A DNA stretch of 64,000 nt from Lamellibrachia columna (taxonomy: Eukaryota; Annelida; Polychaeta; Sabellida; Siboglinidae), in contig OY759265.1 in the NCBI GenBank assembly GCA_963662155.1, forward strand, positions 39,686,405-39,750,404. Reading direction: 5' to 3'. Below, piece by piece: positions 1-30,745 of the stretch. The notes below the pieces were generated by a model, which was not told where the DNA came from, searched no databases, and saw only the letters and a list, made by a program, of their open reading frames with translations. The position numbers and the translations under genes were made by a program. How positions within the stretch are numbered: the first letter of the stretch is position 1; the number at the start of each line of letters is the position of its first letter.

Positions 1-1127
1 TTACTATACTACACCGGCTCTAACCGACAATGTGCTGCTCCCGTAACCCCAGCAGCAGAGAGGCGAGCTGTTGCATTGGCCTACGCCGCTGCAGGAACTA
101 CGATATACATCTGCTGGGAATGACCCATGTCATGTTATATTGTTTAAAAATTAATATCACTTAACATATTTAATGTTTTATCCATCTAAATAATGTTACT
201 GATATTCCATATTCGGCAGAACTACATTTTTGATGTAAAATGGTCAGTGTATCGCACCGCCATCTATTGGTTTAAAACATAAGTTTCGAAGACTGGGTAA
301 ATATATAATTTTTGGAGGACGAATCTCAAGTATTTGAGAGGCAAGAGTAGGATCCATATTTGTAAACTGAGACAATGATGCATTTGCCAGTTACTATTTC
401 TGCCGTCGACCTTAAAACAGAGGGGAAGTTTTATGAATAATTTCTTATTTACAAAACATACAAAAACTGGACATGTAATGCTTAGCTAATAGAACATTTC
501 TATTATGAATTCAATTGAAAATATTTAATGTAGTTTTGAAAGTTATATATTGCTCGTGTCTACACGAATTTCATATATTCTTGAATATGATTTATATCTA
601 AACTACATCGATAAAATGATGCTCTGCGTAATCCAAGATTATGTTTTGCGCTATTGTATTAACGCATTTAATTGGTAAGAAATTATCCTTAAAACTAGAC
701 ACGGTACTATATTTGAACACTAGTCAAAGTGTTATTAGTTATAGTATAGATTTCGTAAATGAATCTTGACTATGCGGATTAATTTAGGATGACTGCATTA
801 TATTAACAATTTGTACATGGTTCAGACGAATAAAGTATAGACAATGATAAGAAATACCAATTAAAACAGAAGCTCAGGTTTAAAAATACTCCTTATTCCT
901 GGTGTACAGCTCATCGATCCACCAAATAGGAATTGCGCTATATAAATGCTGTATTATTATTGTTAGTGTTATTATTATTATTATTATTATTATAATCATA
1001 ATCAATTTTTATTATTATTGTTGTAGAAACAGCATGTGTCCTTTTCCACACCGACAAGTGAACTATTTGTGGTTGTGGCTGAAAGCGAATAACATGAATC
1101 GAGTGTAGTAAAATACTCGCACACGAG
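1..1127. other. Non-coding stretch, no gene recognised
   Basis: AT-rich sequence without a recognisable exon. It lies upstream of the first recognised exon of the receptor phosphatase gene and is probably its intron. The short open frames near 902-1144 are carried by an (ATT)n run and are not supported as genes. The signal-peptide exon the downstream gene needs was not found here, so it probably lies before the window. Confidence 0.5.
961..1000. repeat. (ATT)n microsatellite
   Basis: About ten ATT/TTA units followed by a short interrupted AT-rich tail. It creates spurious poly-Ile and poly-Asn frames on the two strands. Confidence 0.9.
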
Positions 1128-1667
1128 AGTAAACGACGATTCACACGCCCTGATGTTAGAGTAAACGACGCTTCACAACCCTGATGTTAGAGTAAACGAC
1201 GCTTTACACGCCCTGATGTTAGAGTAAACGACGCTTCACAACCCCGATGTTAGAGTAAACGACGCTCCACACGCCCTGATGTTAGAGTAAACGACGCTTC
1301 ACAACCCTGATGTTAGAGTAACCGACGCTTCACACGCCCTGATGTTAGAGCAAACGACGTTTCACACGTCCTGATGTTAGAGTAAACGACGCTTTACAAG
1401 CCCTGATGTTAGAGTAAACGACGCTTTACACGCCCTGATGTTAGAGTAAACGACGCTTTACACGCCCTGATGTTAGAGCAAACGACGCTTCACACGCCCT
1501 GATGTTAGAGTAAACGATGCTTCACAAGCCCTGATGTTAGAGTAAACGACGCTTTACACGCCCTGATGTTAGAGTAAACGATGCTTCACAAGCCCTGATG
1601 TTAGAGTAAACGACGCTTCACAAGCCCTGATGTTAGAGTTAACGACGCTTCACATGTCCTGATGTTA
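1128..1667. repeat. 32-bp tandem minisatellite, about 17 copies
   Basis: A 32-bp unit containing GATGTTAGAGTAAACGACGC repeats head to tail without spacers and with point variation (for example CTTCACAAG against CTTTACACG). It ends about 25 bp before the acceptor of the first F5/8 exon, so it occupies the 3' end of that intron, where a branch point and polypyrimidine tract would be expected. Confidence 0.93.
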
Positions 1668-1691
1668 TCGTAGTATTACTCTTTCTTTCAG

Positions 1692-18435
<16,744 letters not shown>

Positions 18436-18999
18436 AAACAATGCAGCATACATTGCTAATTGTGCACATCACCACCTGGCGGACCATGTAACACAAAGCC
18501 ACCAAGCGGATGTTGCTGGCTGACATTTTTTTGTAAATAGCAACTTGAAGCCATAATTGCATTGACATGTTAGAACAATTTATCCCAGTTTAGCAAAACT
18601 AAATATTTAATCTCATAGCAAGAAGGGCAGCTGGCATATACACGCTTTCATTAATATTATTTACATTGCTTTATTTTGCATCGTCCTTTTTATTAATGTT
18701 TCAACGTTGTTTTGTTGGCTACAACATATTTTGTAATATTATACATTGTATGCACGCTGTGGTTTCAAGAATATGTTGTATGTAACAGCACATGTGCATT
18801 GATTTGATTACTTCGGCATTGTTTCGGCTGAAGCCGTTTTATTGTTGGATGAACGTTTAGTTAAATCTTTGATATGTTCACTGTAGTGATGTCACGTTGA
18901 CTTGTGTGGTCTGTAATGTTTGGTTAAAAAGTACGTATCCTACTGAGTACGTCACCGCTATGTAAACAGTACAGATCGTTGACACGGATAATTAGCTCG

Positions 19000-19049
19000 A
19001 ATAAATTGGACCAACTTGATGTGGCCACAGCTTAGGTGGCGGTAATAAA
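19000..19049 (+). terminator. Candidate polyadenylation signals of the RPTP gene
   Basis: AATAAA occurs at 19000-19005 and 19044-19049, about 570-610 bp past the RPTP stop. They are the best placed polyadenylation hexamers, but transcript evidence is absent. Confidence 0.4.
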
Positions 19050-19274
19050 CAGAGTTTGCTTTTCTACACGCGATAAATGGCGTCTGTTGTATTGGCTACT
19101 GTGTATGCGCAGGACACGTGTATTTAACAGATATGGAATATATTGTAAATAATTCACGGCAAAACTAGCTTGAACCACTGAACCAAGCAATGTCAGGATA
19201 CCCTCAAGGGAAACTAGGATTTTATAGTACTTACAATAGCTTGATTTCCTTGCATTTGTATTATTTGTCAAAGT

Positions 19275-19540
19275 GGTCCATGTTCCCCGTATGTGTGGTT
19301 AATATGGACATGTTATTTCAACCATGTCCATGTTCCCCGAATGTGTGGTTAATGTGGACATGTTTTTTCAACCATGTCCATGTTCCCCGTATATGTGGTT
19401 AATATGGACATGTTATTTCAACCATGTCCATGTTCCCCGTATGTGTGGTTAATGTGGACATGTTATTTCAACCATGTCCACGTTCCCCGTATGTGTGGTT
19501 AATGTGGACGTGTTATTTCAACCATGTCCATGTGCCCCTA
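19275..19540. repeat. 50-bp minisatellite with internal inverted repeat
   Basis: About five copies of a 50-bp unit containing CATGTTCCCCGTATGTGTGG. Each unit has GGACATG and CATGTCC arms separated by about 10 bp, so each can form a short hairpin. Confidence 0.9.
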
Positions 19541-21040
19541 ATTATCACAATGGAGGGAGAATGAAAATGTCAACATCAATTGAAAATCCAATAAATTGAA
19601 GTAGTCAATTTATTTTAAGGGACACGTTTAGCACAAACCATCATGAGGAATACTTTCACGCAATATATATGATCTCCAATGGTTGCTTGAATAATTAATG
19701 AAAGAAGTCAAAGTCCGCAAACTTGTGTTGTAATGATTCATGTAACTACGTGGATACACATTAGACAGTCACACATTAAATATATACATGACACAGCACA
19801 TCAACTGGCACATTGCCACACATGTCCTACATTCCTGTCATGGGTTGTTGTATCAGGTGACTGTAATAAAATCAACTCTTCATAAACCGTACAGTAAGAT
19901 GAAGATGAGATAATATTTCAGAAATCAATAAGCAGGCGCAAAACAAAATATATGCCATTTACATTTAAACATATAAATAATTCACCCCAACATATTTACT
20001 ACACCATATTAACAAATTTACATTTTAAAGTTCAAGTCCGGTTAATTAAAACAACACTAGTACTTTTTCATATTATATGTTCATCACATTCCTGTACATA
20101 GGTTTAGTTATGTGCAACCATTGTCTTACTCTACTGCTAGCTTGGCCACGATCTGCAGATATTTTCACCATGATCGCTAGATAGAGTTGGGAATAAATAA
20201 TTAAAAAAAAATTACACGTAGAATCGTGTTCTGTCAGTTGCCACAATATAACATTTATATATAAAAAACCTCTTCATTTGTTTTCTCTGAGTAATTATCT
20301 ACACTAAAGAACACCACCTACTTGAATGTGCTCTTTCAATTTAATCAACAAATATCAACCTTCAGTTGTTAACTCGTTGTGTGTGTGATTCTGGCATACT
20401 GACTCGTAGTTTATATAATCTTAATTCAGTTAGTGAATAATAAATATTATTATTAACGTGTTCAGAAAGAATACTACATAGGCGAAAATACGTCGGGAAT
20501 AATTACAACGTTTACAAGGTTCATTTCCTGCAGAAAATAATGTGCAACATTTACAGTACGGTACTAAACTCAGTTTGTGTGAGCGTGGTTTTATGCGCGC
20601 ACTCGTGTGCAGCTACTTAGAAATGGTGAACAAATGCATAAACCACACAAACTAAGCGTATTAACTAATTTGATATTCTCTACAAAAATCATGTGCCATG
20701 TGTTCTTGACACGGGATGCACTTCAATTAACCTTACTAACAAACTGGCTCTCGTGTAACTTATATATCACGAATGAATCTATCGAAGATTTGTTTAAGTA
20801 GATTATACGCGCAATGTAGCCGCATCAGCTAAGTAGCCGACGTGTTAAGTTCGCTCCCAAAGTGTTGGACACCCTCTATATTAGACAGAGTTACATGCGG
20901 AATGCATCTTTATTAGTAAACATCTTTTTTTCTGTTGGAATTCGGGCTAATAATAAGCTAAACATGTTGAAGCTGTGTGATAACTAAATACGTCCTTTCA
21001 CTTGATTGTTTAAACAGTGTTGGTCATCCCGGTCGTTATC

Positions 21041-21363
21041 CTACGCGGTAGGGTTGATGACGTCATACACGTTGGCCCGTTCCTGTTGGCCAGCAACTGT
21101 CGGTGGATGAACGTAGTCACCCTCGTTCTCGATGGCGTCTGAAAAACATAGTAGAGAACACAGGGTTGATCCATATACGTAAAGTTTGTTCTTCTTCGAT
21201 TAATGCGGTCATAATTGCGGTGCGCATTCGTTGCAGTGATTACGCACTACAGATGTATAAAATACAGTATATTTAGTAAAAACAACATCACATAAAGTAG
21301 TACTTTCTTCTTGGCGTGATATTCTCGGTGGTACGGCGTAACCTTGATCATCAATTATGACGT
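21041..21363 (-). CDS. Last two exons of a minus-strand gene: tyrosine-containing cytoplasmic tail
   Basis: The terminal exon 21041-21138 reads AIENEGDYVHPPTVAG, then QQERANVYDVINPTA and TAG, after an acceptor with a TTTTTCAG tract. The preceding exon 21304-21363 reads VIIDDQGYAVPPRISRQEE between its own acceptor and a GTACTA donor. Both are phase 1 on their inner sides and join through an Asn codon. GDYVHPP, GYAVPP and NVYDVI look like phosphotyrosine or SH2-docking motifs at the end of a receptor tail. Upstream exons should lie at higher coordinates; only an ambiguous candidate was seen at 21,741-21,880. The protein family is not recognised. Confidence 0.6.
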
Positions 21364-21740
21364 CTGCAACACAAACGAACAACACATAAATGCATTGTTC
21401 AAATCTGGCTTGAATAGTACAATCGAACTGAATACGTCGTGACATATATATTCAAGCCCCTCCTCAAAGCTTTGAAAAGGTGGGTTTGGGCGTATACAAT
21501 CAGCCGGGGATTTATGGGATGATTTCTGAAAACTGCTACTAAAGTTAAAAAAAATCCTCCAAATGGGGAGGGGCATGATATGTAAGCATAAGCCGTATGC
21601 ACTCAAGAACCAGCCAACACAGAAGAGGGAGGCTCCAATTTTAAGAACTCAGCGCATTGTTTCATTATATCTGTCAAGTACTGGAACATGTATTCCAGCG
21701 CAGACAAAGATCTATTGCACGACACACTGTTTAATACCAT

Positions 21741-21880
21741 TTATTGCCAAAGTAAAGGCTCTTTTTCATCGGTGATTTCAACGTTTGAGTCGGTGTCAAT
21801 GCTAGACATCCTGGGATCGACGTTGACTTGGTGTTCGTGTAATGTGTGGGGTTTATATTTCCATTCTGGTTTCGGAAGGC
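21741..21880 (-). other. Possible minus-strand coding segment
   Basis: An open frame reads LPKPEWKYKPHTLHEHQVNV and continues as an acidic Ser/Asp-rich tail (SSIDTDSNVEITDEKEPLL) to TAA. Composition resembles a cytoplasmic tail and the strand agrees with the exons at 21.0-21.4 kb, but no convincing splice sites were found. It may be chance. Confidence 0.25.
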
Positions 21881-22903
21881 ATTATGATACTGGTTGCCTG
21901 TTCGTAGGTAAGGTAACTGTCATGAATCGGAAATCGTGTGAGTTGTATAGAATCAGTTTGTTTACACAAGCCACCTAGCGATGGTACTTAGTGATTGAGA
22001 GTCATGTTAGTGGCGCCGAGTAGCGACCAATGGCAAATCACGAGTTCGGATTTTTTTTTATAACGGAGTAACAGATAAACAAAATGTTGTTATCATTGGA
22101 AAACACGTTGTTTACTTATATTGGTTATCTTTGTGTTAGCATTTAATTATTGTTGAGAACAAATATCTTGAGATATGTAACAGTTGTTGATTTGTGTCGG
22201 TAAGAGCATAATGGTGAAATAAATATGTTTACGTTCTAACTTTCGACAATGGGTTGAGAAAAAGGAAATTTGTAAAGTGTTTTTTCTGTTATAAATTGTG
22301 TACGAGATGCACTTTGATGCACACCATCATTATGTGTGTATTGTCTAAATTCATATGATATAGATTTTGTGTAGGATATTATTTGATTTGAATGTTTGAT
22401 ACTGGGGTGTTTTGGTGCAATTATTACGTAACTTTTCACAAGTGAACTTGCAAATTGTAAATGCAACCAAACAAATTTGGGGCCGATGTACTCAGAACTC
22501 GTGTACTCAAGTACATGTTTGAAGTATTCGTACTCCTACTCGTGGAATTTATCGTTCATGTACTCGTACTCATGCTCAATGTACTCAGATTCAAAAGCGT
22601 TTATTCACACATATCAAACAAATTAGATGCACACACTAATTGACAGTGTGCATTTACACGACGTGCGCTGCAAATATCGATTTTTTTTTAAACGTGTACT
22701 ACTTTTTACGATATTTTAAGTATATCACCCAGTGGACTGTTGTCCCCCGGCACCAGCGACGGCACGTTTTGTCACATGTTTACATCTGACGCGATAAGTG
22801 GAGAAAAAATAGTTTGGCAAACCTTTCTCTTGAGCTCCCGCCATTGCCAATTTTTAAGGTCATGTAAACAATACCGTATACATCCTAATAGAGACACGTA
22901 GTT
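21881..22903. other. Intergenic DNA, no gene recognised
   Basis: AT-rich. A low-complexity block of TACTCGTACTC-like steps lies at about 22,490-22,590. Otherwise nothing is recognised before the retrotransposon. Confidence 0.5.
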
Positions 22904-24147
22904 ATGGCGAGCAGCAATGGCAAGTGTGTGAAATGCAACAGGGGAAGGGTAAAGACTGGTAGTACCCTCTGTACAGCATGTACACGAAAGAACGGCCTCA
23001 CACAAGCGAAGAGATCTGATTACAGTGATGATGCCATTCTGGTGAGTGAGCCTCTAATGTATGCCCAATACCACATAGACTGTGCCAGCAAAGACAGCAT
23101 CGTGATACACTGAGTGAGGCGAAGTGTATGTTGTGGTCACATTTTGAAGATTCTAACTTGTTAGAACCTATGCAAACAAGACTAACATGGTGCAATAGAA
23201 CCGACAGAGAGGCTATGAATGATGACATTCTGAGAGGTATTGGAAGCCTAATTGAGAATGGTATCAAAGTACAGTGTATAGCACGGGTCTGGAAGCTAAT
23301 TCCAAAAAGTCATCCGGAGGGAGTAAACGAGTTGAGTATCGCCGAGAAACTGGCAGACCTCGAGGGTAAGCTTAAAGTGCTCGTGGACACCCTTGATGGC
23401 ACTAAATTCGATGTCGTTACTAACAGCCAGAAGATCTCTGCAATGGAAACTGACTCTAAATTACACGGACAACTGATACAGCAGGTATTGGTTAAAACAA
23501 ATATTCATAATGCGAAGTACCCATCACTGGCAGAGGTTTTTGCTGGTGGCTCCAGTAATCGGCCACTACAGATGACAGGTGGTACTAACCGTGACGGGGC
23601 GCCGGATAGCAACGACAATGATCAGTGTGAACGAAAAGAGGAAGCGGACCACGAATCGCAGCCAATACCTGTATCGCCGCGTATCGACAGCACGACGCAG
23701 CAGTTACGTGATACGTTTGTGATTCCAGCAGACCAGAGACGAAAACAGAATAAACAGTTGCAGAGAGAAAACCGCAGCAAGCAACCGCGGAACACGCAGA
23801 TGCGAGGAACCATCATTGGCCAGGGGATCGATGCCGCAGGAGTTACCATGGTGCCTCCTCCCGACAGAGACTTCTTTATATGCCGAGTTCATAAATCGGA
23901 CGCGATCAGTGAAGTCGGTGAATACATCACACGAAAAGGAGTAAAATTCCGTAAATTAACAAAAGCCAGTAATGACAATGCAAAACTGAACTCCTTCAAA
24001 TTAACAATCCCTGTGGATGACATAAACAAAGTGAAAGACCCTCTACTCTGGCCCAAGGGTTGGAATGTGAGGAGATGGTATGTGAAAGCAAAGAGTGAAT
24101 CCATCAGGAATAATGATGTTGTATCACTGTGTGAATCTTTGCAATAA
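22904..24147 (+). pseudogene. LINE ORF1 (zinc-finger, nucleic-acid-binding type)
   Basis: The first frame (22904-23113) begins MASSNGKCVKCNRGRVKTGS with a C-x2-C...C-x2-C zinc-binding pattern. It breaks near 23,110 and resumes in another frame to 24,147 (ending LCESLQ). The middle is Gln/Arg-rich and the end holds PPPDRDFFICRVHKSD followed by a basic segment with WPKGWNVRRWYV. This layout is seen in ORF1 of invertebrate LINEs and is presumed to bind the element RNA. One frameshift separates the zinc finger from the rest. Confidence 0.72.
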
Positions 24148-24169
24148 CGTTCAACGCTCCACCGACTAA

Positions 24170-26590
24170 CCGTATACAGCCACTCTCTATTATTAGTTAT
24201 AACTGTAAACATTTTAGAGACAGAAGTCGGAAATTTGATTTTATATACAATATTAGTAAAGAATGTGATCTGTTACTTATGCAAGAACATTGTATATATA
24301 AAAGCGAATTAAGCAAGATGTGCAAATTAGGTGACGGTAAGAGTTCCATGGATGAATGTATTGCCAGGGAAGGACGCCCATACGGCGGATGTGCAATCCT
24401 GTGGAAATTATCACTTAAGTCTGCAGTGAAAGAGCTCAAATGCAATCACGTGAGGTTGTGTGGGATTATGATTCAAATTAATAACTGTGAAATCAGTTGC
24501 CTCAATGCCGTGCGATTGTTGGTAGGAAGACGATAAATTTGCGGAATATATGGATGTGTTAGGTGAAATACGGCAGTTAATACACACGTACAACCCCGCT
24601 CACGTTATATACGGGGGTGACATGAATACAGATTTAACTAGGAATACGCCTCACGCATATGCATTAAGAAAATTTATATCTGATTTTATCTTACGGTATG
24701 TATAGATGCTTCAGAGGCACAAGTGCCATATACTTATGTAAGTCCAAACGGTTTGACCTCTAGAATCGATATTTTTTTAACCACGGCAAATTTAGGACAG
24801 AAGGTACTTGAATGTGCTATTATAGACAACTTGTTGTTTTCTGACCATGTACCACTTAAAGTTAGGTTGGATATAAATGTAGACCACGTGTTCGAAAGGA
24901 AATATTGTCGTAAACTAGCATGGCATAAAGCCAGTACTGAACGCATTAACCAATACAGTAGTGATCTTGAGTATAAACTCTCCATGTTACAATACGACGA
25001 AGAGGCTCTGCTGTGTAAGAATGTAATGTGTAGAAAAACATGATAACGAATTATCTAGAGTATACAATGATATACTAAATATGCTTATAGAATTGTCAGA
25101 ATGTACCACCTGTCCTAAAAACAACCTTAATTCAGGCGGTGGCAGAAGGAAACTTCCTGGGTGGTCTAAAGAAGTTGAACACTTGAAGCAGGAGGCTATA
25201 TTCTGGCATCGACAGTGGCGAGGTGAGCTCGGCCTCACCAGGGTGACGTTACAGAAATGAGATAACGAGCTCGTTATCATAGGGCTGTTAGACATATTAT
25301 GAGAGAGGATGACATAATTCGTACTACTACGATGGCTGAAGCCATTAGCGAAAATAGAAACCGGGACTTGTGGTCTGAGGTGCGCCGGATAAAGGGCAGA
25401 AATCAATTCTTGCCTTCAAATATTGATGGTGTGTTGGGTGATGAAGAAATAGCACAACTTTTTTCCGATAAATATAATCACCTCTACAAAAGTGTGTCAT
25501 ATGATGTTGATGAGATGAATATTATAAATACGGAGATTAACAAGCAGATTAAAGAAAATGTTGCGTATGATATATCAGTTGATGAGGTTATCGAAGGTGT
25601 CCAGCGACTGAAGTTGGGTAAGTCGGATGGTGAAGAGGGTCTCAATTCTAATCATATCATACATGGTACGAAAATACTCTTTGTGCTGTTAGCATTAATT
25701 TTTAACAATATGTTAGTACATGGTTTTAGCCCCGACTCAATGTTAGTGGGAACTATGGTTCCAATACCAAAAGATAAGAGACAATTAGTATGTACCTCCG
25801 ACGTTGTTATACTATGTAAGGAACAAAATGCTCTTGCAACATCGCATTTACAATTTGGTTTTAAAAAATATGTCTACTACTCACTGCACATATGTTATGA
25901 TGGAGACAATCAGTTATTATAATGCAAATGGCAGTAATGTGTATGCATTCATGTTAGATGCCAGCAAAGCATTCGACAGGGTCAATTATTGTAAGCTTTT
26001 TAGAGTACTTCTAAAACGTAAGGTATCACCCCTGGTATTAAGATTGCTGCTGTATATGTATACTAAACAAAAACTTCAAGAAAGATGGGGCTCTAGTATG
26101 TCATCCCAGTTTACCGCTTGTAACGGAGTTAAACAGGGAGCAATCCTTTCTCCTATTCTCTTCCCCATATACATGGATGGATTGTTTGAACAGTTAGGAA
26201 AGAGTGGCGTGGGATGCCACGTGGGCAACCACTATAAGGGTTGCATCGGATACTCAGATAATATCACTTTGCTAACACCCACAAGATCTGGACTCAAAGT
26301 TTGAATCGATGTATGCGAAACATATGCACATAAATACTATGTAAACTTTAGCGGTACTAAGAGTAGATATTTGCTTTTTAGAGGTCGCAGTTGTAAACCC
26401 GACAACAGAACTGTGTTTTTTAATAACATTGACTTGCATACTACCCGAGATGCTGTACATCTGGGCCATCATATATCCGTTGTTAATAAGGATAGTTTAG
26501 TTGCCGATACCACTGCCAAATTCTGGAGAGGGTATAATATGTTCATGGCCGATTTCGGTCATATTAAGACGAATGTAAAATGCAATTGAT
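24170..26590 (+). pseudogene. LINE ORF2 (endonuclease and reverse transcriptase), multiply broken
   Basis: Endonuclease pieces: LLLMQEHC, then YGGDMNTDLTRN, then LLFSDHVPLKVRLDINV (the SDH signature). Reverse transcriptase pieces: LWSEVRRIKGRNQFLP, FMLDASKAFDRVNYCKLF, NGVKQGAILSPILFPIYMDG and YSDN where YADD would be. At least four frame breaks lie between 24,530 and 26,310, and the polymerase Asp-Asp pair is lost. The element cannot be active. Confidence 0.8.
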
Positions 26591-27207
26591 TTAAACAATA
26601 TTGCTGCTCTTAAAGGGGAACTGAAGCAATTTTGTGTTATGCCGTATATTTAAATATATATTATCTAACTATGCATTAATGGTGACAGATACCTGCTAAT
26701 TTATGAGATAAACTGAAAAACTGATTTTGTTCGAGACAAAAATCGACAAAATACATCACTGCGTATCGCCATCTTGTTGTCGAAACGAGTGGTTTGAGTC
26801 GCGTATAACTAATCAATGTAAATTTTCGATTTTTTGCGATTTATTTCGTAAATAGACATTCTGGAACGAAAAAAAAGATATGGGTCTCTGTTATATATAC
26901 AAGTGTTTACACACGTCAACAAAATAGCGTTTTTGTTCGTTCCAAATAAAAAAAGTTAAAGAAATTACAACAAAACACGCAAAAAATCGTGGAAAACGCC
27001 ACACTTCTCGAACACACGAGACGCTAACCAACGAGAATATGCGATAACGGAATACCGGAACTATTTTTTACTTGTTGACAAGATGGATGCATCGCTTGTG
27101 ACAGTTTTACCAGATCTGCTACTAGCGATTAGTGGTTTACTGAACTTCCGTAATAGTTGTCTATCTTTGGAGAAATGGAAACCACAGACGAAGAGTCTAG
27201 TTCGACA
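26591..27207. other. Left flank of the hAT insertion, possible disrupted exon
   Basis: No family recognised. An ATG with an acceptable context at 27,083 (ACAAGATGG) opens a frame that reaches the hAT target site. A second frame there reads METTDEESSSTGH. If the transposon and one target copy are left out, both frames stay open into the right flank, one to about 30.83 kb and the other to about 30.88 kb. A host exon may therefore have been split. Confidence 0.3.
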
Positions 27208-28589
27208 GGCCACACCAGGGCGTTTTTTAACATACAAAGTGGGGGGGCAATGCCCCCCCAGCCCTTTCAATTGCCCCCCCAGTCAAACCAACTTGCCCCC
27301 CCCCAATGTGTGCCCCCATTCTCCTTAACCAGCCCCTTGTATTAATGTAGTTCTTACTTGGTATTCTTTTTGTTAGTGTGTTTTAGTTAATTTTCATTAG
27401 TGGCAAAATAAAAAAAATTCCAAGGTTAAAGAAGGGCAATATGTCTACAAAAGATCAATTTATTGATATGGGAATGTAATAGCATCATAGCAATAAAAGT
27501 GACGTATTGCCGAATGGCTTCTTCATACAGTTCATGCGAAGAACTGAAAACGTGCTTTGGCATAGCCATACCATAGCCATAGAAGTGTTTACTTATAAAG
27601 TCAGTGTTCCGGTTCTAGAATAGCTAATGATTATGTATATGTAAATATGTGTACCTGCATGTTACTGTTTGTTTCAATTGTGTATAATTCAACAAGACGT
27701 GCCATCACATTTTACACGATTGAGCCGCGTGCAATCCAGTTCTTTACAGTGATGTTGAAATAGCTGTTAACATAAACCGGTGTCCTGGCCGCGAAATTGC
27801 GAAACGTACCCGGTATAGCACAGGCGAGACTAAACCACGCCCATTTGCTATTACCACTGGTCGAGAGCGAGCGGGCGGGGATTAACGATGTATCAACAAC
27901 CTGTCAGTCGGCTGTTTTTTTTCAAATAATAAATAAACCTGGCAAAGTGTGTGTAGTGTGCAACGAAAGCAATTGGAAACGTTTAACAAATATCACAAAA
28001 TAATCACATTTTAATAATGATCCCTCTTGTAGGTAAGATGATACAAACATCATAACAGCCTGTCTGGGTAGATTTTGATTAAGGCAGTAACCTAGCCAAT
28101 TCATTCACCGCATCTTTGAGAAATCGAAATTTTAAGCATGGTAACTCAAAGAAGCATATTGTATACATACTAAACAAATAAACTTTAAAATGTATGAGTA
28201 GTTGATAGTGTTCTATATGTGAGATGGAAAGTTGGCGGTCAGCAGGGACATCAACTTTGGAAAATTGTTACTCAAAAGTTGGTGGTGCACATATTAATAT
28301 AAAATGTAATCAACATTTGCACTCAGTTTTGGAAGTACGTATTTTCTATATTTTGATTTGTTATGTACTTAGCCAACCATTTCATTGATAGACGTGGTAT
28401 ACATGTTTTGTGTTACTCTCTTTTCTGCCTTAAGCCTATATCTTCAGTATATATATATGTCTAGAGTCTAGAGCATGTCGCCGCTCGGATTGTAATTCCA
28501 CTATACAAGTGTTTCAAATAGACATGCTTTTCCTGAGTTAGTTATTACATTTAACCATTTAATTTGTCCAGGTCGATATCCTGCCAGTC

Positions 28590-30606
<2,017 letters not shown>

Positions 30607-30745
30607 TAAAGCTTTCATACATTCCTAAGGGTTATGTAAATAATCATTAATAATGCGTAAGCTGCCCTTTTTAACCATTTGGAGTGCCCTTTTAGGACAT
30701 TGCCCCCCCCAGTGAAAATTCAATAAAAAACGCCCTGGGCCACAC

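Larger units (their letters stand above)
18436..21040. other. RPTP 3' flank and intergenic DNA
   Basis: After the RPTP stop no further exon is recognised. The stretch holds the likely 3' untranslated region, two AATAAA signals near 19.0 kb, a 50-bp minisatellite, then AT-rich sequence without coding signal up to the minus-strand terminal exon at 21,041. Confidence 0.6.
22904..26590 (+). mobile_element. Decayed non-LTR retrotransposon (LINE) with ORF1 and ORF2
   Basis: A plus-strand element with a zinc-finger ORF1 followed by an endonuclease plus reverse transcriptase ORF2, all with frameshifts. The order and spacing are those of a two-ORF LINE. No 3' tail repeat or target duplication was found, so outer limits are approximate. 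Confidence 0.82.

Noticed and set aside
1128..1667. CRISPR-like array
   Set aside because: Units are contiguous 32-bp tandem repeats without spacers, in a eukaryotic intron.
24723..25043. Stand-alone gene of 106 codons
   Set aside because: It is the endonuclease end of the decayed LINE ORF2 (SDH motif), separated by frameshifts.
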